From Methanobacteriota archaeon (GTDB taxonomy: Archaea > Thermoplasmatota > Thermoplasmata > RBG-16-68-12 > SOIM01): DNA of 37,829 bases. How positions within the stretch are numbered: the first letter of the stretch is position 1; each line of letters begins with the position of its first letter. Made by a program: the position numbers and the translations under genes. The DNA is taken from positions 1,359,107 to 1,396,935 of the forward strand of contig CP070767.1 of assembly GCA_020345725.1 (NCBI GenBank), written 5' to 3'. The notes under the pieces are model-generated. The model did not search any database and was not told the origin of the DNA. It saw only the letters and a program-made list of their open reading frames with translations. Below, one piece after another: positions 17,389-24,695 of the stretch.

Positions 17389-18562
17389 GGAGTTCTTCAC
17401 TGGTAATAGGGCGGCAGCGGAAGCGGCAAAGCTCTCGAGAACCCAGGTAGTGGCAGCCTACCCCATAACCCCCCAGACTTCTGCTGTGGAGTACATCTCC
17501 CAGTTCATTAACAACGGAGAAATGAAAGCCAACATGATCAGGGTGGAAAGCGAGCACAGTGCCATGTCGGCTTGTGTCGGGGCGTCCCTCGCGGGGGCCA
17601 GGACCTTCACGGCCAGTTCTTCTCAAGGTTTGCAGTTGATGTCAGAGGTCTTGTACTTCGCTTCAGGGATGAGGGTACCTACGGTAATGGGTATTGCCAA
17701 CAGGACTCTCTCAATGCCAGTGAACATATGGGCGGACCATCAGGACAGCATGGTGAACAGGGACAGTGGATGGATTCAATTCTACTGTGCGAACGCCCAG
17801 GAAGTGCTGGATAACATCATTCAGGCTTACAAGATTTGCGAGAACGAGAAGGTTCTACTGCCCGCAATGGTCTGCTATGACGGTTTCATCATTTCTCACG
17901 TGGCGGAGAGGATGGATGTTCTCACTCAAGAGCAGGCGGACATGTTCCTGCCTGAACCCAATGGTTCCAATAGACCGCTTTTGGATCCGAAAGAGCCTCT
18001 TCAGTTCGGGGAGGTCGTCTATCCAGACTGGTATCCTGACTTCGAATACAAGAAGCACAAGGCTCTTCTGGAATCCAGAGAGACAATTCTGGAGGTAGCG
18101 AGAGAATACAACGAACTGTTTGACCGTTCGTATGGCTTGGTTGAGAACTACCTGACGGAAGATGCCGACATAGTCTTCATGGGGCTAGGGTCCCTCACAA
18201 GTACAACACACTGGGTCGTGAATGAGCTCAGAGAGAAACGCGAGAAGGTTGGGGTGCTGAAACTGAGAGTCTACAGACCATTCCCGGACAAGGAAGTAAT
18301 AGAGACCTGCAGGAACGCCAAGGTTGTTGCCATTATTGACAGGGACATCGGATACGGAACCACTGGCATGCTTTATCCCGATGTAACTAGGGCGTTGTAC
18401 CCTTTAGATGAGAGACCGAAATGCCTGAACTTCATAGTCGGTCTGGGCGGAAAGGACGTGACTCCTGAGACGATAATGAACATCTACAAGATTTCAGAGA
18501 GAGCTCTCAAAGGAGAGGAAGTGGACACGGTCAACTGGCCGGATGCCAGGATATATGATTGA
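17381..18562 (+). CDS. porA: Pyruvate/2-oxoacid:ferredoxin oxidoreductase, alpha subunit
   Basis: A 393-residue alpha subunit starting at GTG 17381 inside the porD end. It contains the pyrimidine-binding domain (TGNRAAAEAAKLSRTQVVAAYPITPQTS is the family opening, split here over residues 6-33), the ESEHSAMSACVGASLAGARTFTA block, and the C-terminal VGVLKLRVYRPFP segment. Together with beta it forms the thiamine-diphosphate catalytic core. The family includes pyruvate, 2-oxoisovalerate and 2-oxoglutarate enzymes; length and gene order fit pyruvate or branched-chain types. I favour pyruvate because the beta subunit matches that group best. Confidence 0.92.
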   Translation: MTEEFFTGNRAAAEAAKLSRTQVVAAYPITPQTSAVEYISQFINNGEMKANMIRVESEHSAMSACVGASLAGARTFTASSSQGLQLMSEVLYFASGMRVPTVMGIANRTLSMPVNIWADHQDSMVNRDSGWIQFYCANAQEVLDNIIQAYKICENEKVLLPAMVCYDGFIISHVAERMDVLTQEQADMFLPEPNGSNRPLLDPKEPLQFGEVVYPDWYPDFEYKKHKALLESRETILEVAREYNELFDRSYGLVENYLTEDADIVFMGLGSLTSTTHWVVNELREKREKVGVLKLRVYRPFPDKEVIETCRNAKVVAIIDRDIGYGTTGMLYPDVTRALYPLDERPKCLNFIVGLGGKDVTPETIMNIYKISERALKGEEVDTVNWPDARIYD

Positions 18563-18571
18563 GGTGCCGAA

Positions 18572-19468
18572 ATGACAAAGAAGACCAAGATCAAGGACCT
18601 CACGGACGAGGAATTCCTGCATTACGGCAGTCTCTCCTGCGCGGGCTGCGGAGCGATACTCGCCTTCCGGCATGTTCTCAAGGCACTGGGGGAGAATACG
18701 ATAGTCATCAACTCAACTGGGTGTATGGCGGTCGTTATGCAGATGGCCGTGCCGAAGATTCCATATTTCCACGTACTATTCGAGAATGGACCTGCTGTTA
18801 TGTCGGGTGTTGAGCAAGCCCTTGACATTCTTGGAAAGAGAGATGATGCAAACCTTCTGGTCGTTGCTGGAGACGGCGGTACTGCTGATATCGGGATGGG
18901 TTCACTTTCGGGTGCGGTGGAGAGAGGTCACGATTTCATCTATTTGTGCTACGACAACGAGAGCTACATGAATACTGGTGGCCAGAGGAGTGGAACGACA
19001 CCTTTCGGAGCTGCTACGAGCACCACGCCAGTTGGGAGTGTTATCAAAGGTGAGAACAGGCCGATGGAGATGAGGAAGGACGTGCCTGAGATCATGATAG
19101 CTCACAATACTCCTTATGTTGCAACCGCATCGATAGGTTATCCTTTGGATCTTATAGACAAGGTGAAGAAGGCTGCTACCATTAGAGGTCCGAGTTACAT
19201 TCACGTGTTTTCTTCCTGTCCTGCTGGATGGCGATCAGAGCCCAAGGATTCGGTGAAGTTGGCGAAGCTGGCTGTTCAGACCGGGTTCATTGTTCTATTT
19301 GAGCATGAGGATGGAAAGAGGACGTTTCAGCATTTGCCTAAGAAGAGGAAGCCGGTGAAGGATTATTTGGAGTTGCAGGGGAGATTCCAGCATCTGCTGG
19401 AGGATAGGGAAACGATTGAGAAGATGGAGGAGTTTGTGGAGAAGAGGCTTGAGTGGATTCAGAGATAA
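18572..19468 (+). CDS. porB: Pyruvate/2-oxoacid:ferredoxin oxidoreductase, beta subunit (ThDP-binding)
   Basis: A 298-residue beta subunit. It has the cysteine pair CAGCGA near residue 25 and further cysteines (NSTGCM, SSCPAG) that match the four-Cys proximal 4Fe-4S cluster of archaeal PorB. The thiamine-diphosphate/Mg site is GDGGTADIG with the downstream YDNESYMNTGGQRSG. HVLFENGPAVMSGVEQA is also typical of pyruvate enzymes. It is the last gene of the operon and starts 9 bases after porA. Confidence 0.93.
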   Translation: MTKKTKIKDLTDEEFLHYGSLSCAGCGAILAFRHVLKALGENTIVINSTGCMAVVMQMAVPKIPYFHVLFENGPAVMSGVEQALDILGKRDDANLLVVAGDGGTADIGMGSLSGAVERGHDFIYLCYDNESYMNTGGQRSGTTPFGAATSTTPVGSVIKGENRPMEMRKDVPEIMIAHNTPYVATASIGYPLDLIDKVKKAATIRGPSYIHVFSSCPAGWRSEPKDSVKLAKLAVQTGFIVLFEHEDGKRTFQHLPKKRKPVKDYLELQGRFQHLLEDRETIEKMEEFVEKRLEWIQR

Positions 19469-19579
19469 TGCACAATCTGACTCTTTGAAAGACACTATCA
19501 TGAACAGTCGTAAGATTCTTATAATACACAAAAAGAAGTACAAATCAGTATATGTGCAATCACCCGATATCTTTCTTCA

Positions 19580-20134
19580 ATGAGGCTTCAATTCGTTGTG
19601 GAAAGGAAGCTGTACTACTACGGTTTCACATTCGGCCTGAGCATCATATTGGTCCTTCTCGATTATATGAATCCATTCGTGAACTTCTTTGAGACCTGGA
19701 ATATGCGCTATGTGATCAACAATCTGGGATGGTTCATGATCTTTCTCATTCCGATTTTCTTCTCTCTGGGCGTTATCGCACAATGGGATGGCATGTCCGA
19801 CCTCTTCTTCGCATGTGTCTTGATACCAATCTACTATTTTCTTCTGAAGGGCTTGTTGTTCCTCTTCCTCATTGCCCAGGATCCCAATCTAACCTACGTA
19901 ATCGGATCTTGGTTCGGTGGATATATCCTTGATTGGCGAGACTTCTCAATCATCTACTTGTTCAGTCTTCCCCTTTTCATGGCATTTGTCTGGCGTTATT
20001 GCTTGGGTTTCTTGGTTCTGGGCTATATTGCGAGTCACTTTCTTGGCAAGCACGTTCGCAACTTCGCAAGGGCCGTCTTTTCGCGATTGTCTGGGAAGTC
20101 CGAGGGTGGATTGGTGAAAGATGTCTTTGTCTGA
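19580..20134 (+). CDS. Unrecognised multi-pass membrane protein
   Basis: A 184-residue protein with about five hydrophobic segments (near residues 12-30, 45-66, 72-98, 118-134 and 138-156) and a basic C-terminal tail (HVRNFARAVFSRLSGK). It is rich in Phe, Leu, Trp and Tyr. No family was recognised. It resembles small archaeal membrane proteins of unknown function, perhaps Yip1-like, but I cannot support a name. A TATA-like TTATAATAC lies near 19517, about 60 bases before the ATG. It stands apart from porB (111 bases) and from the convergent gene downstream. Confidence 0.65.
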   Translation: MRLQFVVERKLYYYGFTFGLSIILVLLDYMNPFVNFFETWNMRYVINNLGWFMIFLIPIFFSLGVIAQWDGMSDLFFACVLIPIYYFLLKGLLFLFLIAQDPNLTYVIGSWFGGYILDWRDFSIIYLFSLPLFMAFVWRYCLGFLVLGYIASHFLGKHVRNFARAVFSRLSGKSEGGLVKDVFV

Positions 20135-20294
20135 CGCGTGGTGGGATTTGCCTGCTAGAAGATGATTCTCCAATCAAGTTCCCTGTTTTCCTCTGAGAGA
20201 ATCCATCAATCGATATCATCTTGATTTCTTGCTAATCACACTTTAGCCAGCATATCTTTTGTCGTTTCTTGTGATTCTTGGGAATTGTGTATAG

Positions 20295-20729
20295 CTACCA
20301 CTTCTTCGAATACCTCCAACCGCCCTCAAAAGACTCCAACATGCACTTCACGCACGAACTGTACTCCAAAGCGGAAATCTGCAGTATCTCATCTCCAAGC
20401 CAAATGATGTTGTAAATCAGACTCGGAAACGCCACCGACCCAGTGTTCACTTCTTGTCCCCCAAACTCAGCGTATATCTTCGCCTTCGTTGTGCCCACAT
20501 CACATAGCTCTTTCAAGTCCTTAGAAGGCTTCTCACCCAAAGGCAGTATGATTTTCAGGTCTTTCTTCTCAAGAAGTGGCTTTAGTTCATCCAGTAATCC
20601 CATCGGTATTCCGTTTATCCGGATTTTCCTAGACTTATTGATTCTCTTCTTGATCTCATCTATTCCGTCTTCCGGTGTCTCAAACGTTGTCGAAATCTTC
20701 GCCTCATATCTTCCATCAACTATAGGCAT
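20295..20729 (-). CDS. Stand-alone copy of a TrmB-type sensor domain (hypothetical)
   Basis: A 144-residue protein with no DNA-binding domain. Its start is coupled to the upstream TrmB-like regulator by a TGATG overlap. Residues about 30-140 align without large gaps to the C-terminal effector region of that regulator. The end motif is shared position by position: Y123-x2-C126-x2-C129-x2-E-S-F-x2-GW here and Y217-x2-C220-x2-C223-x2-E-W-Y-x2-GW in the regulator. This suggests duplication of the sensing domain. It may form heterodimers with the regulator, or bind the same ligand or metal. No other match was recognised. Confidence 0.75.
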   Translation of the reverse strand: MPIVDGRYEAKISTTFETPEDGIDEIKKRINKSRKIRINGIPMGLLDELKPLLEKKDLKIILPLGEKPSKDLKELCDVGTTKAKIYAEFGGQEVNTGSVAFPSLIYNIIWLGDEILQISALEYSSCVKCMLESFEGGWRYSKKW

Positions 20730-21448
20730 CAGCTCGCCTCCTCATCCGCATTCCAACCCAGATTATACCATTCCATGAAGCATTGGGAACACTCGTCGTA
20801 GAGCATCTCGTCCACCCTGTACTTGTCTGATACTGGGTCTTTGCGTACCGTGAAGGTCCTATCTTCCTCAAGTATGACTGACACGGAGGGGACCTCCTTG
20901 TTCTTGATTATGGACACTATCTTGACCTCCGCTTCTTTCACCACGAAGTTCTCGTTCTTGGGCGCTCTCTCTCCCGGATACATCAATACTCTAACCTCAG
21001 CATCGTCCCTGAAAGCACCATCCAACTTCTTCATCAATTCCTCAGTCGCATTGCTTATCCACACCGTCTTTGCCTTCCCAACCTCTTCCTTCAAGCTGGA
21101 AAGCCCGACATCCGATTTCATTATCACGAACTTATCTCTCATCTCGGTCGCCTCCGTGTTCAGGGTCTTCTGAATCGATTCAAGAAAATCGCCAAAGTTA
21201 TCCCTGATCCTTCCAATGACCTCGTCCGGTTTGGTTGCTTGGAACAGCAGCGGTGCTCCGGAATAGACTCGAATCCAACGCTTTTCCTTCAACGATTCCA
21301 GAACCGCGTAGATCTTGGTTCTGGGAACTCCCGATTTCTCGGAAAGCTTCGAAGCACTGTTCACGTTGTCCGAAAGCAGGCTCAGATAGGCCTTCGCCTC
21401 GTACTCCGTTAGTCCCACTTTCTGCAGTTTCTCAACGAGGTCTTCCAT
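20729..21448 (-). CDS. TrmB-family transcriptional regulator
   Basis: A 239-residue protein with an N-terminal TrmB winged helix (residues 1-75: LQKVGLTEYEAKAYLSLL, then SKLSEKSGVPRTKIYAVLESL and a basic wing with PDEV-type TKPDEVIGRI linker). A short coiled-coil stretch (80-105) follows, then an alpha/beta effector domain (110-215) ending in CSQCFMEW. The C-terminal C220/C223 pair could bind metal or sense redox state. TrmB regulators respond to sugars or other metabolites and can activate or repress. It is divergent from the ubiquitin-like operon, with 154 bases between the start codons, which makes that operon a natural candidate target. ATG 21448 has AAGG before it and a TATA-like AAATACTTAT upstream. 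Confidence 0.9.
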   Translation of the reverse strand: MEDLVEKLQKVGLTEYEAKAYLSLLSDNVNSASKLSEKSGVPRTKIYAVLESLKEKRWIRVYSGAPLLFQATKPDEVIGRIRDNFGDFLESIQKTLNTEATEMRDKFVIMKSDVGLSSLKEEVGKAKTVWISNATEELMKKLDGAFRDDAEVRVLMYPGERAPKNENFVVKEAEVKIVSIIKNKEVPSVSVILEEDRTFTVRKDPVSDKYRVDEMLYDECSQCFMEWYNLGWNADEEAS

Positions 21449-21532
21449 CCTTGTTCGACCTTGATAGGGACTGTGAGAATAAGTATTTGATGTAACTGGT
21501 TTCGGTTAATCGGGGGTCATCAAGTAACACAA

Positions 21533-21599
21533 GCTTACTCCAATTTCCTGATGGAACTCTTAAATATCAGAAACCGCAATTTCTTGCCTGGAGGTTGGT
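21533..21599 (+). promoter_or_regulatory. Promoter and ribosome binding site of the ubiquitin-like operon (copy A of a duplicated control region)
   Basis: It contains an upstream box GCTTACTCCAATTTCCTG (21533-21550), TATA box TTAAATAT (21560-21567) and ribosome site GGAGGT (21590-21595) 7 bases ahead of the TTG start at 21603. The region aligns without gaps to 25131-25197 with 48 of 67 identical positions by hand count. The upstream box sits where archaeal activators usually bind, just outside the BRE/TATA. A shared regulator is likely, but its identity is not shown by sequence. Confidence 0.7.
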
Positions 21600-21602
21600 A
21601 CT

Positions 21603-21842
21603 TTGCCTTTGAAGAGGATTACCGCTAAGGTTGTTGGCACGCACAAAAGCAAGGTGTACACAATCGATATTGAGGGGGGAACGACGCCCAAGGACATCAA
21701 GAAGCAGATGAACGTACCCAAGTCTTATCGGACCTTTAGGAGGAAGACGAGGGAATTCCTTTCTGACGCGGATGATCTGGGCTCAATCCTCGAAACAGGA
21801 GAGAGTATCGAGTTCTCCCCCGAGGCCAAGTTCGGAAGATAG
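21603..21842 (+). CDS. Ubiquitin-like modifier protein (beta-grasp)
   Basis: A 79-residue protein starting with TTG, supported by GGAGGT 7 bases upstream. The pattern fits a ubiquitin-like beta-grasp: two N-terminal strands (KRITAKVVG and KVYTIDIEG), a helix (TPKDIKKQM), and late strands ending in GESIEFSPEAKFGR, which matches the placing of the last strand and tail of ubiquitin. The tail is Gly78-Arg79, not Gly-Gly, so removal of one Arg by the operon's JAB protease would expose a C-terminal glycine ready for activation. Sequence alone would be weak evidence; the E2-like, JAB and E1 genes that follow make the assignment strong. First gene of the operon; the next start is 3 bases after its stop. 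Confidence 0.78.
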   Translation: MPLKRITAKVVGTHKSKVYTIDIEGGTTPKDIKKQMNVPKSYRTFRRKTREFLSDADDLGSILETGESIEFSPEAKFGR

Positions 21843-21844
21843 GA

Positions 21845-22330
21845 TTGAGGAGGATGACCTTTCGGAGAAGAATAACCTCACTATTCACTTCATTTCGAAG
21901 ACGGAAGAAGGTCAGGATAAGGCATGTTGTCGAGATTCATGAAGCGCCGGTAAAGGTCAAGCCATTACCTGCTCGCAAGAGACTTCTGAAGACGGTGAAG
22001 GCCTATCCCCGAGTTGTAGGGACACAGTCAATCGATCATGAGAAACATCTGCTGGCTTTGGGCTGGGAGCAGGTCAAGAACGGATTCCGGGGATACCTGG
22101 ACTATAATGGGCGACCCATCAGAGCACTGTTGAAAAGGAGATATGGAAGGGAATATCAGATTTTCCTCTTCAGACCTCCCATGGAGGCGTTTGACGATCA
22201 TGATGAGCAGTGCCTGAACTACAGCGGAAGAGGCTGGTTCTACGTACATATGGAGAAGGGTAAGGAAGGCAATGGCAACCCCATCGCTTTGATCAACTGT
22301 GTGCAGGACAAGCTGAGCAATGACAACTGA
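21845..22330 (+). CDS. E2-like ubiquitin-conjugating protein (predicted)
   Basis: A 161-residue protein. A strongly basic N-terminus (residues 1-30, with RRR and RRRKK clusters) precedes a compact domain from about residue 60. The core segment has H119-x3-C123-L followed by G130-W131-F-Y-V-H, placed after predicted beta strands (YQIFLFRPP). This recalls the E2 active site, where a His lies just before the catalytic Cys and a Trp follows a few residues later. Two cysteines exist; C123 is the better candidate and C152 lies in the last helix. Start TTG 21845 or ATG 21854 are both possible. I assign E2 from these residues plus its position between Ubl and JAB genes; overall similarity to eukaryotic E2s is low. 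Confidence 0.62.
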   Translation: MRRMTFRRRITSLFTSFRRRKKVRIRHVVEIHEAPVKVKPLPARKRLLKTVKAYPRVVGTQSIDHEKHLLALGWEQVKNGFRGYLDYNGRPIRALLKRRYGREYQIFLFRPPMEAFDDHDEQCLNYSGRGWFYVHMEKGKEGNGNPIALINCVQDKLSNDN

Positions 22331-22338
22331 GAGGGATT

Positions 22339-23112
22339 GTGGTATCAGTGAGCCAGAAATCCAAAGAGGGACAATCGCCAAAATATCAGGCAGGCCCAGA
22401 TGGGTTCGTCAAAGGCCTGATAGCTATCTCGGTTGTCGTCGTCATCATGGCAGTTCTGTACATCACATCCTATCAATGGAGTCTCTTCTCGACAGACGTT
22501 CTCGCTATCATGCCATACATTCTGCTTCTGCTGACAATGGTACTTCTAGCTTATGTCATAGTTGAGGCTTTGAGACCTGCGACTCCTCAGCGGAGAGTAC
22601 CTAAGAGGGTAGGTTTTGCTCGCGATGTTCCGACCTACGTCATATCCTCCATGATGCTCGAAGAGTGGCATAGCTATCTGGTAAGCCAGAATGATGGACA
22701 AGTTGGGGAAACCATGTGCTTCGCATGCGGGGTAATTGACCCGAACGCCAACACAATAACGCCCTGCGGTTTGCTTACGCCAAAGATGTCTGAGAGAAGC
22801 TGGAGTGGAGTCGTTGGAGACCCAGAGTCCGTTCACGAGGCCTTGAGCAAGATTGATAGACACCTACCCAACCATGCCCTGGCGCTCACCTGCCACCTTC
22901 ACCCTGGTCACGGACCTAACTCGGTTCTACCATCCATGACAGATAGGAAGACCCACAGGGACATGGAGAAAGGAGGCTACCCCGTCATCGGAGCGATATT
23001 CTCGGAAGATGGCTTCGTGCATTTCTATAGCGGTGACAGCAAATTCAATCTAATGGTAACAGGAGGAGGTGTGGAAGACGTTGGAAACAGGACCTATCGT
23101 ATCCATTCCTAG
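22339..23112 (+). CDS. Membrane-anchored JAB/JAMM-type deubiquitinase-like protease
   Basis: A 257-residue protein with two N-terminal membrane helices (about residues 27-45 and 54-77), a basic linker (RRVPKR), and a C-terminal JAB/MPN domain (about 97-257). Zinc and catalytic residues fit JAMM: E124 in VGETMCFACGVID, H186-L-H188-P-G, and S199-M-T-D202 eleven residues after the second His (the classical gap is eight). The late strand GAIFSEDGFVHFYS is typical of archaeal/prokaryotic JAB domains. Expected role: trimming the C-terminal Arg of the modifier and removing it from targets. With two helices the catalytic domain probably faces the cytoplasm. It starts at GTG 22339 (or 22348), 8 bases after the E2-like gene; its end overlaps the E1 frame. 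Confidence 0.85.
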   Translation: MVSVSQKSKEGQSPKYQAGPDGFVKGLIAISVVVVIMAVLYITSYQWSLFSTDVLAIMPYILLLLTMVLLAYVIVEALRPATPQRRVPKRVGFARDVPTYVISSMMLEEWHSYLVSQNDGQVGETMCFACGVIDPNANTITPCGLLTPKMSERSWSGVVGDPESVHEALSKIDRHLPNHALALTCHLHPGHGPNSVLPSMTDRKTHRDMEKGGYPVIGAIFSEDGFVHFYSGDSKFNLMVTGGGVEDVGNRTYRIHS

Positions 23113-23938
23113 AGTGCGCTTCACAAGCAAGGAACTTAAATCCGAAACAGAGGGCGAGAAGGGCGTTTTTGACAGGCAGATTAGAATCCCTGGATGGGAC
23201 CAAAAGAAGGTGGAGAAGGCGAGGATCGCTTGCATAGGCGCTGGCGGTCTGGGTGGTCACGCACTTCAGAATTTGGCGAGAACTGGTGTGAAATCAATCA
23301 AGGTCTGTGACGCTGACCATGTGGAGCTTAGCAACCTGAACAGGCAGTTCTTCTACCACGAACAACTGTACAAGAACAAGGCGTTGAGCTTGGCGGAGAA
23401 TCTGGCGAAAGAGTGTACCGGGGAGACAACCATCGAAGGTTTCTCAATGGACTTCCAGGACGTGGTTCAAGAGTTCCCAGAAGCCTTTGAGGATTCCGAT
23501 TTGCTGTTGTGTCTGGTTGACAACGAGGAGTCAAGGTACGATGCCTCCCGATGGGGTTTCCTGCATGGCATCCCAGTTGTGTTCGCGGCCGTCTCAGACA
23601 GCGCAATGAACGGGTACGTGTTCTTGCAGGATAACGAATCTGGATGCTATTCCTGTCTATGGCACTCTGAGAAGGACCAAGATGACTCGGAGAAGAGGCA
23701 TTGCGTTGCACCCAGTGTCATTTACGTTCACTCAATAATCATCGGTTTGGTAGTCTATCAAGCCCTGTCAGTCATCATGGATTGGCGGGAAGCATGGAGA
23801 TACTACGAGTTCTTCCTTGACGGAAGCACCAGAGCTTTTACGCCCGGGAAGGTGTCGGAATGCCCGGTTTGCGGAACTCCAACAACCGCTGCCAAACCTA
23901 TCATCAAGGTGGAGGCCCCAGGTGAAAAGGAACCATGA
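23069..23938 (+). CDS. E1-like (ThiF/MoeB/HesA family) ubiquitin-like-protein activating enzyme
   Basis: A 289-residue adenylating enzyme. It has the nucleotide loop G57-A-G-G-L-G62 with preceding RIACIGA, the D83-x2-E86-x-S-N-L-N-R92-Q block, catalytic Asp in CLVDNEESR (D151), a zinc site from C193-x2-C196 and C265-x2-C268, and C212 in KRHCVAPSVIYVH, aligned with the thioester-forming cysteine of MoeB/Uba4-type E1s. It should adenylate the modifier's C-terminal glycine and pass it as a thioester to the E2-like protein. Start uncertain: GTG 23069 lies only 2 bases after AGGAGG and overlaps the JAB gene; GTG 23114 is an alternative. No ThiS/MoaD partner or thiamine/molybdopterin genes are near. 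Confidence 0.9.
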   Translation: MWKTLETGPIVSIPRVRFTSKELKSETEGEKGVFDRQIRIPGWDQKKVEKARIACIGAGGLGGHALQNLARTGVKSIKVCDADHVELSNLNRQFFYHEQLYKNKALSLAENLAKECTGETTIEGFSMDFQDVVQEFPEAFEDSDLLLCLVDNEESRYDASRWGFLHGIPVVFAAVSDSAMNGYVFLQDNESGCYSCLWHSEKDQDDSEKRHCVAPSVIYVHSIIIGLVVYQALSVIMDWREAWRYYEFFLDGSTRAFTPGKVSECPVCGTPTTAAKPIIKVEAPGEKEP

Positions 23939-23954
23939 AACCCTTGGACCCAGA

Positions 23955-24695
23955 ATGTCGAATCTGACAAGAGATGAGAAAGGATGCCTCATCATCTGGC
24001 TAACCAAGGTCATGCCACCTCATTCCTTGAAGATTTTTGAGGCTTTCATATCGATTGAAGAACCCTACTTGGGGAATAGGAAGATCGTGAGATCCAGAGT
24101 ACCAACAGGAGAGCAAAACAGATTCGATATGGGGGAGATGACCTATACTGAGATTAAGAAGACCATACCTGGCATTTCGGACGGGTCCCTTCGCGAGGGT
24201 TTGAGATTTCTGGAGCAGAAGGGTTTTCTCATACATGAGAGGAAGCTGTACAGGATTTCCGACGATCCTAATCTGCATGCAGCTCTGCGCAATATAGCCC
24301 AGCTGGCAACCAAGCTCTACGGAATCGAAGACGAAGAGTTTCCCACGATTGAGTTCTATCCAATCATTATCGAGGATGAAGTTGTCAGACTCACCACCAA
24401 GTATGTTTCTCTTGAAAGGGGATTGGCACAATACAGTGCAACACTTGCCAGGGGCAACACCGTCATTGGGCGGATTTGGAACCTATCCAAGGAGCAGGAG
24501 GACTCTGGAAAGCTCGGCTTCAGTGATGATGACAATAGTCGCACATTGAGTGCAAGAGACACCTTCTTCTCACTTGCTTTGGATCCAGGACCCTATAGAC
24601 TGGACATCATTTTCAAAGGTGATGAGATAGCCTCGGTCGAATGGAGTCTGGATCAAGAAGGTCTGAAGAACGAACCAGAAGAGATAGAGGATTAG
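23955..24695 (+). CDS. Winged-helix protein of unknown function, last gene of the ubiquitin-like operon
   Basis: A 246-residue protein beginning at ATG 23955, 17 bases after the E1 stop; a longer upstream frame overlaps E1 and is rejected. Residues about 5-115 form a helix-rich winged-helix unit (MTYTEIKKTIPGISDGSLREGLRFLEQKGF, read in two parts) with strong similarity to the convergent 127-residue protein. Residues about 125-235 form a separate, mostly beta region (SLALDPGPYRLDIIFKGDE) followed by an acidic tail. It could be a regulator of the operon, a substrate adaptor or a target. No known family was recognised. Its stop overlaps the stop of the convergent gene. Confidence 0.75.
   Translation: MSNLTRDEKGCLIIWLTKVMPPHSLKIFEAFISIEEPYLGNRKIVRSRVPTGEQNRFDMGEMTYTEIKKTIPGISDGSLREGLRFLEQKGFLIHERKLYRISDDPNLHAALRNIAQLATKLYGIEDEEFPTIEFYPIIIEDEVVRLTTKYVSLERGLAQYSATLARGNTVIGRIWNLSKEQEDSGKLGFSDDDNSRTLSARDTFFSLALDPGPYRLDIIFKGDEIASVEWSLDQEGLKNEPEEIED

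Noticed and set aside
16804-17400. A 198-codon minus-strand frame
   Set aside because: It is antisense to porC and porD, whose motifs are unmistakable.
21603-23938. Thiamine or molybdopterin sulfur-carrier genes (ThiS/MoaD with ThiF/MoeB)
   Set aside because: The small protein does not end in Gly-Gly, an E2-like gene and a JAB protease share the operon, and no thiamine or molybdopterin biosynthesis genes are nearby.
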